A stretch of DNA of 64,000 nucleotides from B1 sp044370475 (GTDB lineage Bacteria; Bacteroidota; Bacteroidia; UKL13-3): NCBI GenBank assembly GCA_044370475.1, contig JBILVK010000005.1, positions 3,068 to 67,067 of the forward strand. The letters are read 5' to 3'. The first letter of the stretch is position 1; each line of letters opens with the position of its first letter. The position numbers were made by a program, and so were the translations under genes. Of this stretch, positions 1 to 10,412 are shown piece by piece. A model generated the notes under the pieces. That model saw only the letters and a program-made list of their open reading frames with translations, had not been told where the DNA came from and did no database searches.

Positions 1-3000
1 AAGAACCTGGACCAGCAGAAACATCTGTTACGCCTGAACCAAAGCCTGATAAAATAGTTGGCGTAGGTTGATTAGACACACTTCCATTTCCAGAATAACT
101 ACCCCATGTATAAAGAGCGCCACCAGAAGTAAGAGCCATAAATCCAGCACTATAACCACAGGCAGCAGAAACAATTCCACTAGGAACCCCACTCACTGTG
201 GTGGTAGTATTAGACATGGTCCTCCATAAAACACCTCCTGTTTTTATAATTAAAGTTGCATCTGAGCCTCCAAATACATCGATAACTCCAGACGACATAT
301 TATCAACAGCACCAGGTGTAGTTCTTCTTGCCCCATTTCCTGTTGGTAAACTGCTGTTTCCTAAACTTCCTGAATAGTTGCCACCCCAACTTTTTAAAGA
401 TCCACTTACAATTGCCCAAGATGTTCCTATTCCATTTGAAATATGAGTTGCACCACTATTAATAACTTTTACTGGTGATAAAACATTGCTTAAAGATCCA
501 TTACCAACTTGACCATTGTTATTAAATCCCCAAGCCCAAACTTCACCATTAGAATTTAGAGCCATTTTAGTTACTCCATCCGAACTAACTTTGGTCCAAT
601 TGCTAGCAGTTCCAACCTGAACAGGAACATTGCTAGAACCTGAAGAAGTTCCGATACCCAATTGCCCTGCATTATTATCTCCCCATGTCCATAAAGTACC
701 ATCCGTTTTTATGGCAATCTTATCTCCAACAACACTGTATGATGCTCCACCAACTCCAGATCCACTCAATTGCGTTGTTGCGCCAGTAAATACGCTTAGG
801 TTACCCGTAATACTTGGTGTTGCATTGATGATTATTGCCACTGCATTTGAAGCAGGAGAACCACATGAACCAGTAATTACTGCATAATAATAAGTAGTAC
901 CCACACTATTGGTTGGTGGTATAAAAGTACTTCCTGTGCCCACAGATGTGCCTCCAGAATTGCTATTGGCAACATTGCTAAACCATTCATAAGAAAGCAC
1001 TCCAGCACCTGTTCCTGCAACGCTTAATGCCGTTGAAGTAAGGTTGCTACAATAAGTTGCCGCAATGGGGTGGGTAGTAACAACAGTGCTTGGATTAACC
1101 AAGATTGCAACCACATTCGATTTTAAATCCAATCCGCAATCGCTGTGAACTACTGCATAGTAATAGGTAGTCCCAGCATTGCTTGTAGCTATTGAATAAG
1201 TTTGGTTCGAACCAACCAATGTTCCACCAACGTTTGAATTAACGGCATTGCTATACCAATTGTAAGTAATAGTACCCGTTCCCAAACCAGTTACGCTCAA
1301 ATCTGTAGCAGTAGCATTCTGACAATAAGTAGCGCCACTTGGCTGCGCAGTAATGGTAGTTGATGGATTAACAGTTACAGTTACATTATTAGTACCAGAA
1401 CATCCATTATTGCTTAAAGTATAAACATAAGTAACAACTATCGGACTAGTAGTTGTATTGATTAAAGTTTCGCTGATTCCATTTGAGCCATTACCTGCAA
1501 CATTGCTTATTCCAGCAACTGCATCTCTTGTCCAAGTAAACGCCGCGCCAGGAGTGGCACTCGTTGGTGTATAAGAAAACACAGTTCCATTGCATATTGC
1601 TGCAGGTGTTAAACTGCTAGATAAAACAGGTGTTGTATTCACTGTTATCGTTGAAGTAAAATTATTTCCAGAGCAACCATTTGCCACTGGAGTAATGGTA
1701 AATACCTCGTTTTGGGTTGTAACACCAGCGTTCGTTAAGGTTCCAGAAATAGGCCCATTTGCATTGGCACCATTTGCTATTCCAGATACATTATTACTGT
1801 TACTGGTCCAATTATAGGTAGTTCCAGAAACATTGCTACTTAATGCAATATCAGAAATGGCAACTCCAGAGCACAAAGACTGAGAAGAAGGTAGGGCCGA
1901 TCCAATTGGCTTAGGATTTATGGTTACTGTTAAAGTTGCAGGTGTTGGATTAACACAACCTGCACTTGAAGTTAAATTTAAAGTATAAGACTCTGGCAAT
2001 GCATTGGCAGAAGTATTTGTTAAAGTCTCAGTTATTGGTCCACCAGCTGGCATGGCATTCGGTGTTGGTGTTATGATGCCAAACTGATTGAACATAGATG
2101 TGTTCCTTACCCATGTAAATGATCCCGCATTGGCAACATTTCCTGCTGCTGCATAACTCAAAGCAGAACCACTACAAACACTCGCGGTGGTGTTTGTTAA
2201 GATTGGCATTGGATTAACAGTTAAGGTAAGTTCGCTTGTTGCATAACAGCTAGTTGAACTCGCATTTTCTACACGTGCATAAATCACCTGCGAACTGGCT
2301 GTTGTATTTGTGAATGGCGATGCCAAAGCATTGATATCATTTTGAGCATCGCTTAAACTTGCATGGTATGAAATGGTAACACCTGCTTGCGAAGCGCCTA
2401 CTGTGGCATCTGCACCAGTTAAGGTAAAGTTTACATAGCCATCATTGGTAACATCATCGCAACTTGCCAAACTTGCAGCACTTGCAGTTGGGGTTCTGTA
2501 GAAATTGATGGTATACGTTTTAATGGTAGTTCCATCTTCGGCAGTAACTTTAACATCTACTGTATTGTTACCCGAAATTAAAGTTAAATTGATAGCTGCA
2601 CCACTCGTAGCACTTGTGAATGAACCACTATTTAAACTATATTGAACACTTGCATTGGCATCAACGAGTGTTGGCGTAACACTCATGCTTGTTGCGCCAT
2701 TTGCAATACAAGTTGAATAAGTAAGGGTATTAGCATCAAAGCTAGGAGCAAGTGATCCTGAACCAATTGTTAATGTAGATAAATTTGCATTGGTGTTAGC
2801 ACTTCCTCCAAATGAGAATGGTGAAAATGTACCTGCATAATCAAATGAAACAGTATAAGGATTCGTTCCCGATGGCATGGCAGTATTACCAGAAACCTCA
2901 GTCCATTGTCCACCCGTGTAATGCATCAATACTTTTCTTTGTGTATTTGAGCCACTCAATAAATCTCCATTATTGTATTGGAAACTAAGAGTAACAGGCG

Positions 3001-5236
3001 AAGCTGGTATTCCACTTGGGGTAACATTCCAACTTCCTTTAAAAGTTCGGGCAGCGGTATAACTACTTAATGTGCCTCCATTCGGATAAGATGCACTCAT
3101 TGAAATGGTATAGTCTAAACCTTGTCCGTTTGAAATTGTTATTGGGGTGGCACTTTCAGACCATCCTCCTTTTGCCACATTAAATGTTCTTGGTGCTACA
3201 CCAATATTTTTTATCTTCAAAAATCCACCCGCAACACCAATTCTACCCGAACCTGTCATGGTTGCTCCATCTTCGAGTGTAATTGTTCTGCTATAATAGA
3301 TTTCTGGTGTTCCAATAATATTTAAGTTATTGGTTATCTTTAATGGCACCTGAATGGATCCATTGCCGTTAAAGGTAAAATTATAAAAAGTTATTTCACC
3401 GCCATAATTTTCAATGTGGTGGTTGTTTGGTCCCTGAACAGAAACTGTTCTGCTATTGGCGTTAAAGGTTCCAGAGTTTCTAATAAAAACACTTTGGAGA
3501 ATCAAATCACCTCCATTAGCGTTTGATAAATTGATGGTACCATTATTTGAAAAAATGTCGGAAACAGAACCCGTACCTGCAGTTCTTGAGCTTGAAATGG
3601 AACCAAAGTCCAAAATCACCCCATTGTCTACGGTCAAAGAACCAACACCAACACTACCTGTTGGCCACTCATTGCCAACATTGATAGTACCTGTTCCAGA
3701 ATATTGAAGATGCGCATTTGAATAACTTGGCTTATTTACAATCGACCCGCCTACATTAATTCTTATAATGCCATTTAAGGTCGAATTGGCACCAAAATCT
3801 ACAGCTCCACTTACATATGCGTTAGCAAATGCTACTGTTCCACTTATGGTAGCAGAACCAGCAAAATCAAACGTACTAATGCTTGTAAAGGTTCCATTAT
3901 TATTGGTAATACTGCCCCCATTTTGCACAGTTAATGTATTTACATTATGACTAAGGCTTTTTCCACTATTGATGGTTAAGCTATTGATTGTTGCATTTGT
4001 GGTCAAAACAATTCCTGTTGCATCAATAACCACATTAGCTCCTGAAGGAGGTACAATATTGCCATCCCAAGTGGAAGCAGTGCTCCAATTTCCTCCATTT
4101 GTAACGGCAGTGTAATTAGCACGGGTTACAGTGGTTGTATAAGTTTTTATTGTTGTTCCATCCTCTGCAGTAACTTTAACATCTATGGTATTGTTTGCAA
4201 AATTTAGAGGTAATGAACTGGAAGGACTGCCACTTGTAACAGTTGCAAACGATCCTCCATTTACTCTAACTTGTATTACTGCTCCAGCATTCGACTTTGT
4301 TGGTGTAACAGTTATAGAACTTACTGCACTATTTACGTTCGAAGTGTATGAAGTTGTTCCAGAACTAAAGGATGGATTCAATGACCCAGAACTTAATGTC
4401 ATAGCTGATAAGTTGGCATCTGAAGAAACATTAGAAAGGGAAACCCAATTGCTCGTAGTTCCATTTTTAGCAAAATTTACCATGGTACCACTGCTATTCC
4501 CTGTTGCATCAACTAAATTTGACGATATAGCGGTATTGTTAGCATTAGCAGTTCCTTCATTTAATTTACCATAAAATCTCAAATTTGAAGAGTACGACCC
4601 ACTATAGCCCAACATATCTGTGGCTACTTGTCCTTGAGTTCTAGCTGTATTCCAAATTTGTATTTCATCGATATATTGATTTATATATCCAGTTGAAGCT
4701 CCACCATATGGCCAGGCCATATTATCTCGTCCAAATCTATAACCAACACTTGAATTCCTTAAACCCAAATTTGTACCATAAAAACCTGTAAACTCAAGAT
4801 TCCCATTTAAATATACTGTGGTATTTCCATTTGATGCATCATGAACCAAAGCTATATGATACCAGGTATTTGCGTTTAATACGGTGGTACCAACAGGATG
4901 GGTACCAGCGGCCATACAGCATTTGTAACTATTTAACCTTCCATCGGTTTGCAATTGCAATTGGATACTCCAGCCGCCAAAATTATCATCACCTCTTATT
5001 AAAATTGGTTTATTTATAGTTGGCAAACTCGTGTATTTAAAATAAAATTCTACGGTTTGACTTTCATTGTCATTGGTAATAGATGCAGGAAAATCCAAAT
5101 AATCATCCGTTCCATCAAAATGCAAAGCTTGCGCGCCTACACTGTTTATTTTTAGAAAAAACAACAATAGAAGCGTTGCAATTCGAATAAAGCTTTTGGC
5201 TTCACGTAAATGCTTAAAAATTGTAAAAGTTTTCAT
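1..5236 (-). CDS. Giant secreted modular adhesin, 3' end outside window
   Basis: Hand translation of the minus strand from ATG at 5236 gives an open frame running off the window edge (1,745 codons seen); I followed it by domain continuity, not by checking every codon. It begins MKTFTIFKHL with a signal peptide ending near residue 36 (VGAQA). A LamG/concanavalin-like domain follows (about 37-225), then a cadherin-like beta-sandwich (about 265-365, with LSAMTLSSGSL and TVDVKVTAEDGTT-type motifs), a low-complexity beta-helix-like stretch rich in S, T, N and G, a second cadherin-like unit (about 812-912), several PKD-like domains (about 920-1460), and RCC1-type repeats at the visible end (WTWGDNNAGQLGIG). 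This is a surface or secreted adhesin; a T9SS sorting domain would be expected beyond the edge but is not visible. It lies 9 bp downstream of a small gene, probably its operon partner. Confidence 0.85.
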   Translation of the reverse strand, partial: MKTFTIFKHLREAKSFIRIATLLLLFFLKINSVGAQALHFDGTDDYLDFPASITNDNESQTVEFYFKYTSLPTINKPILIRGDDNFGGWSIQLQLQTDGRLNSYKCCMAAGTHPVGTTVLNANTWYHIALVHDASNGNTTVYLNGNLEFTGFYGTNLGLRNSSVGYRFGRDNMAWPYGGASTGYINQYIDEIQIWNTARTQGQVATDMLGYSGSYSSNLRFYGKLNEGTANANNTAISSNLVDATGNSSGTMVNFAKNGTTSNWVSLSNVSSDANLSAMTLSSGSLNPSFSSGTTSYTSNVNSAVSSITVTPTKSNAGAVIQVRVNGGSFATVTSGSPSSSLPLNFANNTIDVKVTAEDGTTIKTYTTTVTRANYTAVTNGGNWSTASTWDGNIVPPSGANVVIDATGIVLTTNATINSLTINSGKSLSHNVNTLTVQNGGSITNNNGTFTSISTFDFAGSATISGTVAFANAYVSGAVDFGANSTLNGIIRINVGGSIVNKPSYSNAHLQYSGTGTINVGNEWPTGSVGVGSLTVDNGVILDFGSISSSRTAGTGSVSDIFSNNGTINLSNANGGDLILQSVFIRNSGTFNANSRTVSVQGPNNHHIENYGGEITFYNFTFNGNGSIQVPLKITNNLNIIGTPEIYYSRTITLEDGATMTGSGRIGVAGGFLKIKNIGVAPRTFNVAKGGWSESATPITISNGQGLDYTISMSASYPNGGTLSSYTAARTFKGSWNVTPSGIPASPVTLSFQYNNGDLLSGSNTQRKVLMHYTGGQWTEVSGNTAMPSGTNPYTVSFDYAGTFSPFSFGGSANTNANLSTLTIGSGSLAPSFDANTLTYSTCIANGATSMSVTPTLVDANASVQYSLNSGSFTSATSGAAINLTLISGNNTVDVKVTAEDGTTIKTYTINFYRTPTASAASLASCDDVTNDGYVNFTLTGADATVGASQAGVTISYHASLSDAQNDINALASPFTNTTASSQVIYARVENASSTSCYATSELTLTVNPMPILTNTTASVCSGSALSYAAAGNVANAGSFTWVRNTSMFNQFGIITPTPNAMPAGGPITETLTNTSANALPESYTLNLTSSAGCVNPTPATLTVTINPKPIGSALPSSQSLCSGVAISDIALSSNVSGTTYNWTSNSNNVSGIANGANANGPISGTLTNAGVTTQNEVFTITPVANGCSGNNFTSTITVNTTPVLSSSLTPAAICNGTVFSYTPTSATPGAAFTWTRDAVAGISNVAGNGSNGISETLINTTTSPIVVTYVYTLSNNGCSGTNNVTVTVNPSTTITAQPSGATYCQNATATDLSVTGLGTGTITYNWYSNAVNSNVGGTLVGSNQTYSIATSNAGTTYYYAVVHSDCGLDLKSNVVAILVNPSTVVTTHPIAATYCSNLTSTALSVAGTGAGVLSYEWFSNVANSNSGGTSVGTGSTFIPPTNSVGTTYYYAVITGSCGSPASNAVAIIINATPSITGNLSVFTGATTQLSGSGVGGASYSVVGDKIAIKTDGTLWTWGDNNAGQLGIGTSSGSSNVPVQVGTASNWTKVSSDGVTKMALNSNGEVWAWGFNNNGQVGNGSLSNVLSPVKVINSGATHISNGIGTSWAIVSGSLKSWGGNYSGSLGNSSLPTGNGARRTTPGAVDNMSSGVIDVFGGSDATLIIKTGGVLWRTMSNTTTTVSGVPSGIVSAACGYSAGFMALTSGGALYTWGSYSGNGSVSNQPTPTILSGFGSGVTDVSAGPGS
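1204..1213. repeat. Dispersed palindrome copy 1
   Basis: GGTTCGAACC, fully symmetrical, flanks TT and AA. Encodes GSNQ in the adhesin. Confidence 0.8.
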
Positions 5237-5245
5237 GTTTATCAA

Positions 5246-5527
5246 TTATTTTTTTGAAGTAGAGGTTTGTATTTGTGTCGATTCGATGTGCATAGAGGCA
5301 CTAGGTTTGCTATTAAATTCGCTTGTGTATATCACTTGTCGTGTAGTTAGGCCATGCTTGCTCACCTTAATCCGCATCTGACTTTGCAGACTAAAAGGCG
5401 CTTCATTGGTCCCAAAATTCCTAAATGAATTTGTTTGGGTAAACAGGTTCTGACCTGTAGTAAAAAAAAGAAAAAATGCTAGAACGAAAAGTCCGTAGCT
5501 TTGGTATAAAAACAAACTGGTTTTCAT
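5246..5527 (-). CDS. Small secreted hypothetical protein upstream of adhesin
   Basis: A 93-residue protein with a hydrophobic N-terminal segment (about residues 8-26) that could be a signal peptide, then a polar tail ending TSTSKK. I do not recognise the family. It ends 9 bp before the adhesin start, on the same strand, so the two are probably cotranscribed. No clear TAnnTTTG promoter was found just upstream. The position and signal-like N-terminus argue for a real gene, but the low-complexity sequence leaves doubt; a spurious ORF in a leader is the alternative. Confidence 0.45.
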   Translation of the reverse strand: MKTSLFLYQSYGLFVLAFFLFFTTGQNLFTQTNSFRNFGTNEAPFSLQSQMRIKVSKHGLTTRQVIYTSEFNSKPSASMHIESTQIQTSTSKK

Positions 5528-6020
5528 AGGCTATAAAAAAAATTTGAGTTAAATGAGTAAAAGGTTTAAAGTAAGTTTCAGTATAAAAAGATATTTTTAA
5601 TGCAAAAAAGACTCAAAAAAATATGATTTACCCTCCATTTTTAAATTCTAATTAGCGATTTTTCAGTTTTAATAGCTGAAAGTTATTAAAATAATTTTTC
5701 TCAAAATAGGAAATGTGCTATTCGATGATTCAAAATGGGAAAAATGCGACATGAAAAAGATGTCCAAAAAATTACAAAACTTCATAAGCGCCGCATACCA
5801 AGCTCTTAGCTCATTTTTCCACGCATTTCAAACCTAAAATTATAGAGAAAATTGTAAACAAGGTATCCACAAAGCAATAGAGAAAATGCGTTTGGTTCGA
5901 ACCGAAAAATGCACCTATTTAGCCCCCAGAAAAGGCTTACTTGCAGTAATTGCAAAACAAACTGCTGATTGCAATACATTGAGGTGCAAATAGGTGTTAA
6001 AAGCGCCATTTCATGACATA
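5528..6020. other. AT-rich intergenic region
   Basis: About 490 bp between the adhesin operon and the nifJ terminator. It is AT-rich and must hold the promoter of the adhesin operon, which I could not pick out. The only distinctive element is a copy of the dispersed palindrome at 5894-5903. No convincing gene or structured RNA was seen. Confidence 0.5.
5894..5903. repeat. Dispersed palindrome copy 2
   Basis: GGTTCGAACC with flanks TT and GAA; intergenic. Confidence 0.8.
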
Positions 6021-6054
6021 AAAAAGGCTGCTCCAAAACTTGAAGCAGCCTTTT
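6021..6054 (-). terminator. Intrinsic terminator of nifJ
   Basis: On the minus strand a ten-base stem AAAGGCTGCT/AGCAGCCTTT closes a short loop and is followed by a T tract. It begins 17 bp after the nifJ stop, as expected for a rho-independent terminator. Confidence 0.8.
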
Positions 6055-6070
6055 AATTCTTATGAATTTA

Positions 6071-9000
6071 CTATAAACCTTTTAAGGTTTGCAGCCTATC
6101 CCATTTGCTTGCACGGGCTTCTTCGGCTTGTTGCAAGAAACGCTCTGCCAATTCTGGATCCTTGGCCTTAATTACATTAAAGCGGTTCTCATGATACATA
6201 AACTCGCTTAACGGAATGGTTGCTTCCTTAGAATCTACCACCATACGCTCGCCTTTTGGCTTCATTGGATTGTAATGGAACAATGGCCAATAACCAGATT
6301 TTACCGCAAAATCTTGCTCATCTGCACCATGTGCCATGTCTATTCCATGCGCAATGCAATGACTATAGGCCAAAATTAAGGACGGACCCGGATAGGCCTC
6401 TGCTTCCAAAATGGTGCGCAGGGTATGCACATCGTTACCGCCCATGGCAATTTGCGCCACATAAGCCGTGCCATGCGCAATTGCCTGCATGGCCAAATCT
6501 TTCTTGCCCGTAGTCTTGCCGTTCACAGCGAACTTAGCACTGGCTCCTATTGGTGATGACTTAGATTTTTGTCCGCCCGTATTAGAATACACCTCGGTAT
6601 CCAATACCAAAATATTTACATTCTCTCCAGTAGATAAAATATGGTCTAAACCTCCAAATCCAATATCATAAGCCCAACCATCTCCACCTATAATCCATAC
6701 AGATTTATCGGCCAAGAAATCGGCCAAATGATACAAGTTTTGGGCCTGAACCGTATGCGTATGCTTCAGTTTTTCTTTTAATACCTTTAACAAATCATGC
6801 TTGTGGTGAATCTCTGCCTCGGTTTTCTCTGGCGCACTTTGAATGGCCGTAACCAATTCATCACCTATCTCATAACGCAATTCATTCAATAAAAACTCGG
6901 CACGCAATCGCTTGTGGTCGTTGGCCATCTTTATGCCCAAACCAAACTCTGCATTGTCTTCAAACAAAGAATTAGCCCAAGCCGGACCTCTACCATCGGT
7001 TGTTTGCGACCAAGGTGTGGTTGGTAAATTGCCCCCAAAAATACTTGAGCACCCTGTTGCATTGGCCACTATCATGCGCTCACCAAAAAGCTGCGTAAGC
7101 AATTTTATATAAGGTGTTTCGCCACAACCGGCACAAGCGCCAGAGAATTCAAACAATGGCTGAAAAAACTGTGAGCCTTTAATGGTATTCTTGTTTACCC
7201 TACTCCTATCCAACTCTGGCAACTGCAAGAAATAATCCCAATTCTTAATCTCTTTCTCTTGCAAAGCAGTCTTATCAACCATGTTGATGGCCTTATGTCC
7301 GGGTTCTGTTTTGCTCTCTATTGGACAAAATTCTACACATAAAGTACAACCTGTGCAATCTTCTGTAGAAACCTGCAAAGTGTAAGCCTCCGCTGCCTTA
7401 TCAAACTCCTTGCCTATTGGCGCAACATGCTTAAAGCCTTCAGGCGCATGGTCTAAATGCTCCTTGGCATAAACTTTTGGTCGTATAGCTGCATGCGGAC
7501 AAATAAAGAAACATTTGCCACATTGCGTACACAAATCGGTATCCCAAACAGGTACCGCATCTGCAATATTACGCTTCTCATACTGGGTGGTTCCAGAAGG
7601 AAATGTGCCATCCACAGGAAATGCACTCACTGGCAATTCATCGCCTTCTCCAGCAATAATCTTGCCCAATACATCTCTCACAAATTCAGGTGCACTATTA
7701 GGTACAGCTAAATCCAATGGGCGCGACCCAATTGACTCCTGACTGTAATCTATCTCATATAAGTTGGCCAAGGTTTGATCAACCGCCTCGTAATTCTTGT
7801 TCACAATAGACTCGCCCTTTTTCCAGTAAGTCTCGTAAATAGACTCCTTAATTTTTGCGATGGCCTCTTCCCTTGGTAAGATATTAGAAATGGCAAAAAA
7901 GCAGGTCTGCAAAATGGTATTAATGCGATTGCCCATGCCACTTTCCTTGGCAACCGTGTAGGCGTTGATGGCATAAAAGCGCAATTTTTTGTGCTTAATT
8001 TCCTCCTGAATCTTGGCAGGCATTCTTCCCCAAACCTCATCCTTTTCATAAGGTGCATTGAGCAAAAATACTCCACCAGGAGCAGCATCTTTTAAGATAT
8101 CAAATTTAAATAAATAGTTAAAGTGGTGACAAGCCACAAAGCTTGCTGAGGCCACCAAATACGAACCCCTTATTGGGTTCTTGCCAAAACGCAAATGCGA
8201 AGAAGTAAGCGATCCCGATTTTTTAGAATCGTATACAAAATATCCTTGTACATGGTTATCTGTTTTCTCGCCAATAATCTTAATTGAATTCTTGTTTGCC
8301 GAAACAGTACCATCTGCACCCAATCCAAAAAACAATCCCCTAAAGGCATGCTGCTCATCAAGGTTAAATACATGGTCATAACTTAAACTCAAATGCGTAA
8401 CATCATCTTCTATACCCACCGTAAAATGGTTCTTAGGATGTTCTTTTTTAATCTCTTCATATACAGCCATCACCATGGCTGGCGTAAACTCCTTACTAGA
8501 CAATCCATATCTGCCACCTACAATATGCGGATGCTTGCCTTCCATGCTTTCATTATAGGCATTCACCACATCCATATACAAAGGCTCACCCATGCTATTT
8601 GGCTCTTTACATCTATCCAAAACAGCAATTTGTTTCACCGTAGCTGGAATCTCATTGATAAATGCATCAATAGAAAATGGCCTAAACAACCTAACAGCCA
8701 AAACGCCCACTTTCTCTCCTTTACTCAACAAATAGTCAACCGTTTCTTGCACGGTTCCCACTGCAGAACCCATTAATATAATTAACCTATCAGCCTCTGC
8801 ATGTCCGTAATACTCAAATAACTTATACTTTCTGCCAGTTAGCTCACCCAATAAATCGAATTTGCTTTGTACAATTCCAGGTACCGCATTGTAATAAGAA
8901 TTTGCGGCCTCTCTATTCTGAAAATACACATCTGGATTCTGTGCAGTACCTTTAATAACTGGGTGCTCAGGAGACAATGCCCTGTCGCGGTGTGCGTCAA

Positions 9001-9622
9001 TGGCAGCCTCACTAATCATGGCTTTTATCACCTCATCCTTTAGCACATTTACCTCGCGTAACTCATGCGAAGTTCTAAATCCATCAAATATATTCAAGAA
9101 AGGAATTTTAGCATCGAGGGTGGCAGATTGACAAACCAAGGCCATATCCATCACCTCTTGGGCATTGTTGCCAAACAACATGCTAAAGCCTGTAGCCCTT
9201 ACTGCCATTACATCAGAATGGTCGCCAAAGATAGACAAAGCATGTGTAGCCAAGGTTCTTGCCGCCACATGAAACACCGCCGGAGTAAGTTCACCAGCAA
9301 TTTTATACATGTTTGGAATCATGAGCAACAAGCCCTGCGAGGCAGTAAAAGTAGAAGCAATAGCTCCTCCTTGTATGGCACCATGAATGGCCCCAGCAGC
9401 ACCTGCTTCACTTTGCATTTCCATGACGCGCGGTACTTGCCCAAAAATATTTCGCCATCCTTTTGCACTCCATTCATCCACCCATTCGCCCATGGTAGAG
9501 CTTGGCGTAATAGGGTAAATAGCACAAACTTCACTTGTTTTGTAGGAGATGTAAGCTGCGGCCTCATTGCCATCCATAATGCTCACTTGGTTCAAACCGT
9601 CTTTTTTATCTTTAACTTCCAT
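6071..9622 (-). CDS. nifJ: Pyruvate:ferredoxin (flavodoxin) oxidoreductase
   Basis: A single-chain, 1,183-residue PFOR, the usual length for the homodimeric enzyme, which converts pyruvate and CoA to acetyl-CoA, CO2 and reduced ferredoxin or flavodoxin in the cytoplasm. The N-terminal pyruvate-binding domain carries YPITPSSTMGEW (about residues 36-47). The two [4Fe-4S] motifs are CTQCGKCFFICP (about 694) and CTGCTLCVEFCP (about 757). The thiamine diphosphate domain has CAGCGETPY (about 831) and GGDGWAYDIGFGG (about 977), then LDTEVYSNTGGQKS. All expected cysteines are present and the gene looks intact. A TAnnTTTG promoter lies 50 bp upstream and a terminator follows, so it is probably monocistronic. 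It points to low-oxygen or facultative metabolism, although aerobic Bacteroidota also keep this gene. Confidence 0.97.
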   Translation of the reverse strand: MEVKDKKDGLNQVSIMDGNEAAAYISYKTSEVCAIYPITPSSTMGEWVDEWSAKGWRNIFGQVPRVMEMQSEAGAAGAIHGAIQGGAIASTFTASQGLLLMIPNMYKIAGELTPAVFHVAARTLATHALSIFGDHSDVMAVRATGFSMLFGNNAQEVMDMALVCQSATLDAKIPFLNIFDGFRTSHELREVNVLKDEVIKAMISEAAIDAHRDRALSPEHPVIKGTAQNPDVYFQNREAANSYYNAVPGIVQSKFDLLGELTGRKYKLFEYYGHAEADRLIILMGSAVGTVQETVDYLLSKGEKVGVLAVRLFRPFSIDAFINEIPATVKQIAVLDRCKEPNSMGEPLYMDVVNAYNESMEGKHPHIVGGRYGLSSKEFTPAMVMAVYEEIKKEHPKNHFTVGIEDDVTHLSLSYDHVFNLDEQHAFRGLFFGLGADGTVSANKNSIKIIGEKTDNHVQGYFVYDSKKSGSLTSSHLRFGKNPIRGSYLVASASFVACHHFNYLFKFDILKDAAPGGVFLLNAPYEKDEVWGRMPAKIQEEIKHKKLRFYAINAYTVAKESGMGNRINTILQTCFFAISNILPREEAIAKIKESIYETYWKKGESIVNKNYEAVDQTLANLYEIDYSQESIGSRPLDLAVPNSAPEFVRDVLGKIIAGEGDELPVSAFPVDGTFPSGTTQYEKRNIADAVPVWDTDLCTQCGKCFFICPHAAIRPKVYAKEHLDHAPEGFKHVAPIGKEFDKAAEAYTLQVSTEDCTGCTLCVEFCPIESKTEPGHKAINMVDKTALQEKEIKNWDYFLQLPELDRSRVNKNTIKGSQFFQPLFEFSGACAGCGETPYIKLLTQLFGERMIVANATGCSSIFGGNLPTTPWSQTTDGRGPAWANSLFEDNAEFGLGIKMANDHKRLRAEFLLNELRYEIGDELVTAIQSAPEKTEAEIHHKHDLLKVLKEKLKHTHTVQAQNLYHLADFLADKSVWIIGGDGWAYDIGFGGLDHILSTGENVNILVLDTEVYSNTGGQKSKSSPIGASAKFAVNGKTTGKKDLAMQAIAHGTAYVAQIAMGGNDVHTLRTILEAEAYPGPSLILAYSHCIAHGIDMAHGADEQDFAVKSGYWPLFHYNPMKPKGERMVVDSKEATIPLSEFMYHENRFNVIKAKDPELAERFLQQAEEARASKWDRLQTLKGL
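9589..9598. repeat. Dispersed palindrome copy 3
   Basis: GGTTCAAACC; encodes GLNQ near the N-terminus of nifJ. Confidence 0.7.
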
Positions 9623-9672
9623 TGGAGTATAAATTACAATTTAAAAGGCCACTTTAGGTAGTAACCCAATAT

Positions 9673-9680
9673 CAAAGATA
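9673..9680 (-). promoter_or_regulatory. Promoter -7 element of nifJ
   Basis: The minus strand reads TATCTTTG, an exact match to the Bacteroidota -7 consensus TAnnTTTG, about 50 bp before the nifJ ATG. The upstream -33 box is weak (GTTTTA). Confidence 0.5.
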
Positions 9681-9821
9681 TTCAGATAGGTAGCCTTAAA
9701 ACATGATATTAGTCAAACTTGAGCATGATTTATAGCAGCAGCAAACCTTAGTTCAAATCAGGCAAAAAAAATAAATGAGTGCGTCAATAAAAGCAGTAAA
9801 AGACACTACTGGCACCAGCTT

Positions 9822-10412
9822 TTAAGAATAAATAATTAACAAAATTAACAAGATTACCGCAACAAAACCAACATACGCACTTGCAGCTATTCCTACTACA
9901 TATGTTACAATTGTTTTGCCCTTTTCCTTGCCATACACATCCAAACGCTTAATGCCATCCAAAGGAATAACAACAAAATTTAAGCTATCCACAGAATATT
10001 CGTTGATATACAAATGCACCTCCGTGCTGGGGTCTCCCGACCTATATTTATACCTATTTCCATGCCGCCTCTTGGCCAATTTATAAAACTCATGATCTAT
10101 TCCCAAAGGAGTCATTTTCCCTGTAAGCAAACTGTTTGTTTTATCAACCTCTGGGTAGGATAAATGCCACACACCATTGTCTGTATGCACCACAATATAT
10201 TTGTCGCGCCGCACTGCACCATCAACCTCGGTACCATCAGTTGTGGTAGCAGCAATCTTAAAATAGTGACAACCTTGCAAGGTCAACAACATCGCAGGTA
10301 ACAAAACAAAAATTGCAAATTTCGGTCCGAACCGAAGCGCCTTTAACACCTTTCTTAAACCCGATTTAGCTTGGATACTCACGCGTAAGAACTTAGAATC
10401 TATATCCAACAT
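9822..10412 (-). CDS. Lipoprotein-like membrane protein, hypothetical
   Basis: A 196-residue protein with a basic, then hydrophobic N-terminus and a lipobox-like LTLQGC (about residues 43-48), suggesting export and lipidation, and a strongly hydrophobic C-terminal segment (about 170-195) that could anchor it in a membrane. The start overlaps the end of the upstream barrel gene by 20 bp, so the two are probably translated together; an internal Met just before the lipobox is a less likely start. The gene carries one copy of the dispersed palindrome inside the signal region (residues RFGPK). I do not recognise the family. Confidence 0.65.
   Translation of the reverse strand: MLDIDSKFLRVSIQAKSGLRKVLKALRFGPKFAIFVLLPAMLLTLQGCHYFKIAATTTDGTEVDGAVRRDKYIVVHTDNGVWHLSYPEVDKTNSLLTGKMTPLGIDHEFYKLAKRRHGNRYKYRSGDPSTEVHLYINEYSVDSLNFVVIPLDGIKRLDVYGKEKGKTIVTYVVGIAASAYVGFVAVILLILLIIYS
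10324..10333. repeat. Dispersed palindrome copy 4
   Basis: GGTCCGAACC inside TTC...GAA; encodes RFGP in the lipoprotein-like gene. Confidence 0.8.

Noticed and set aside
5806..6036. 76-residue minus-strand reading frame
   Set aside because: It begins inside the nifJ terminator hairpin, has no recognisable domain and shows unlikely composition (many Cys and Phe).
9065..9661. 198-residue plus-strand reading frame
   Set aside because: It lies opposite the well-supported nifJ coding sequence and has no domain of its own.
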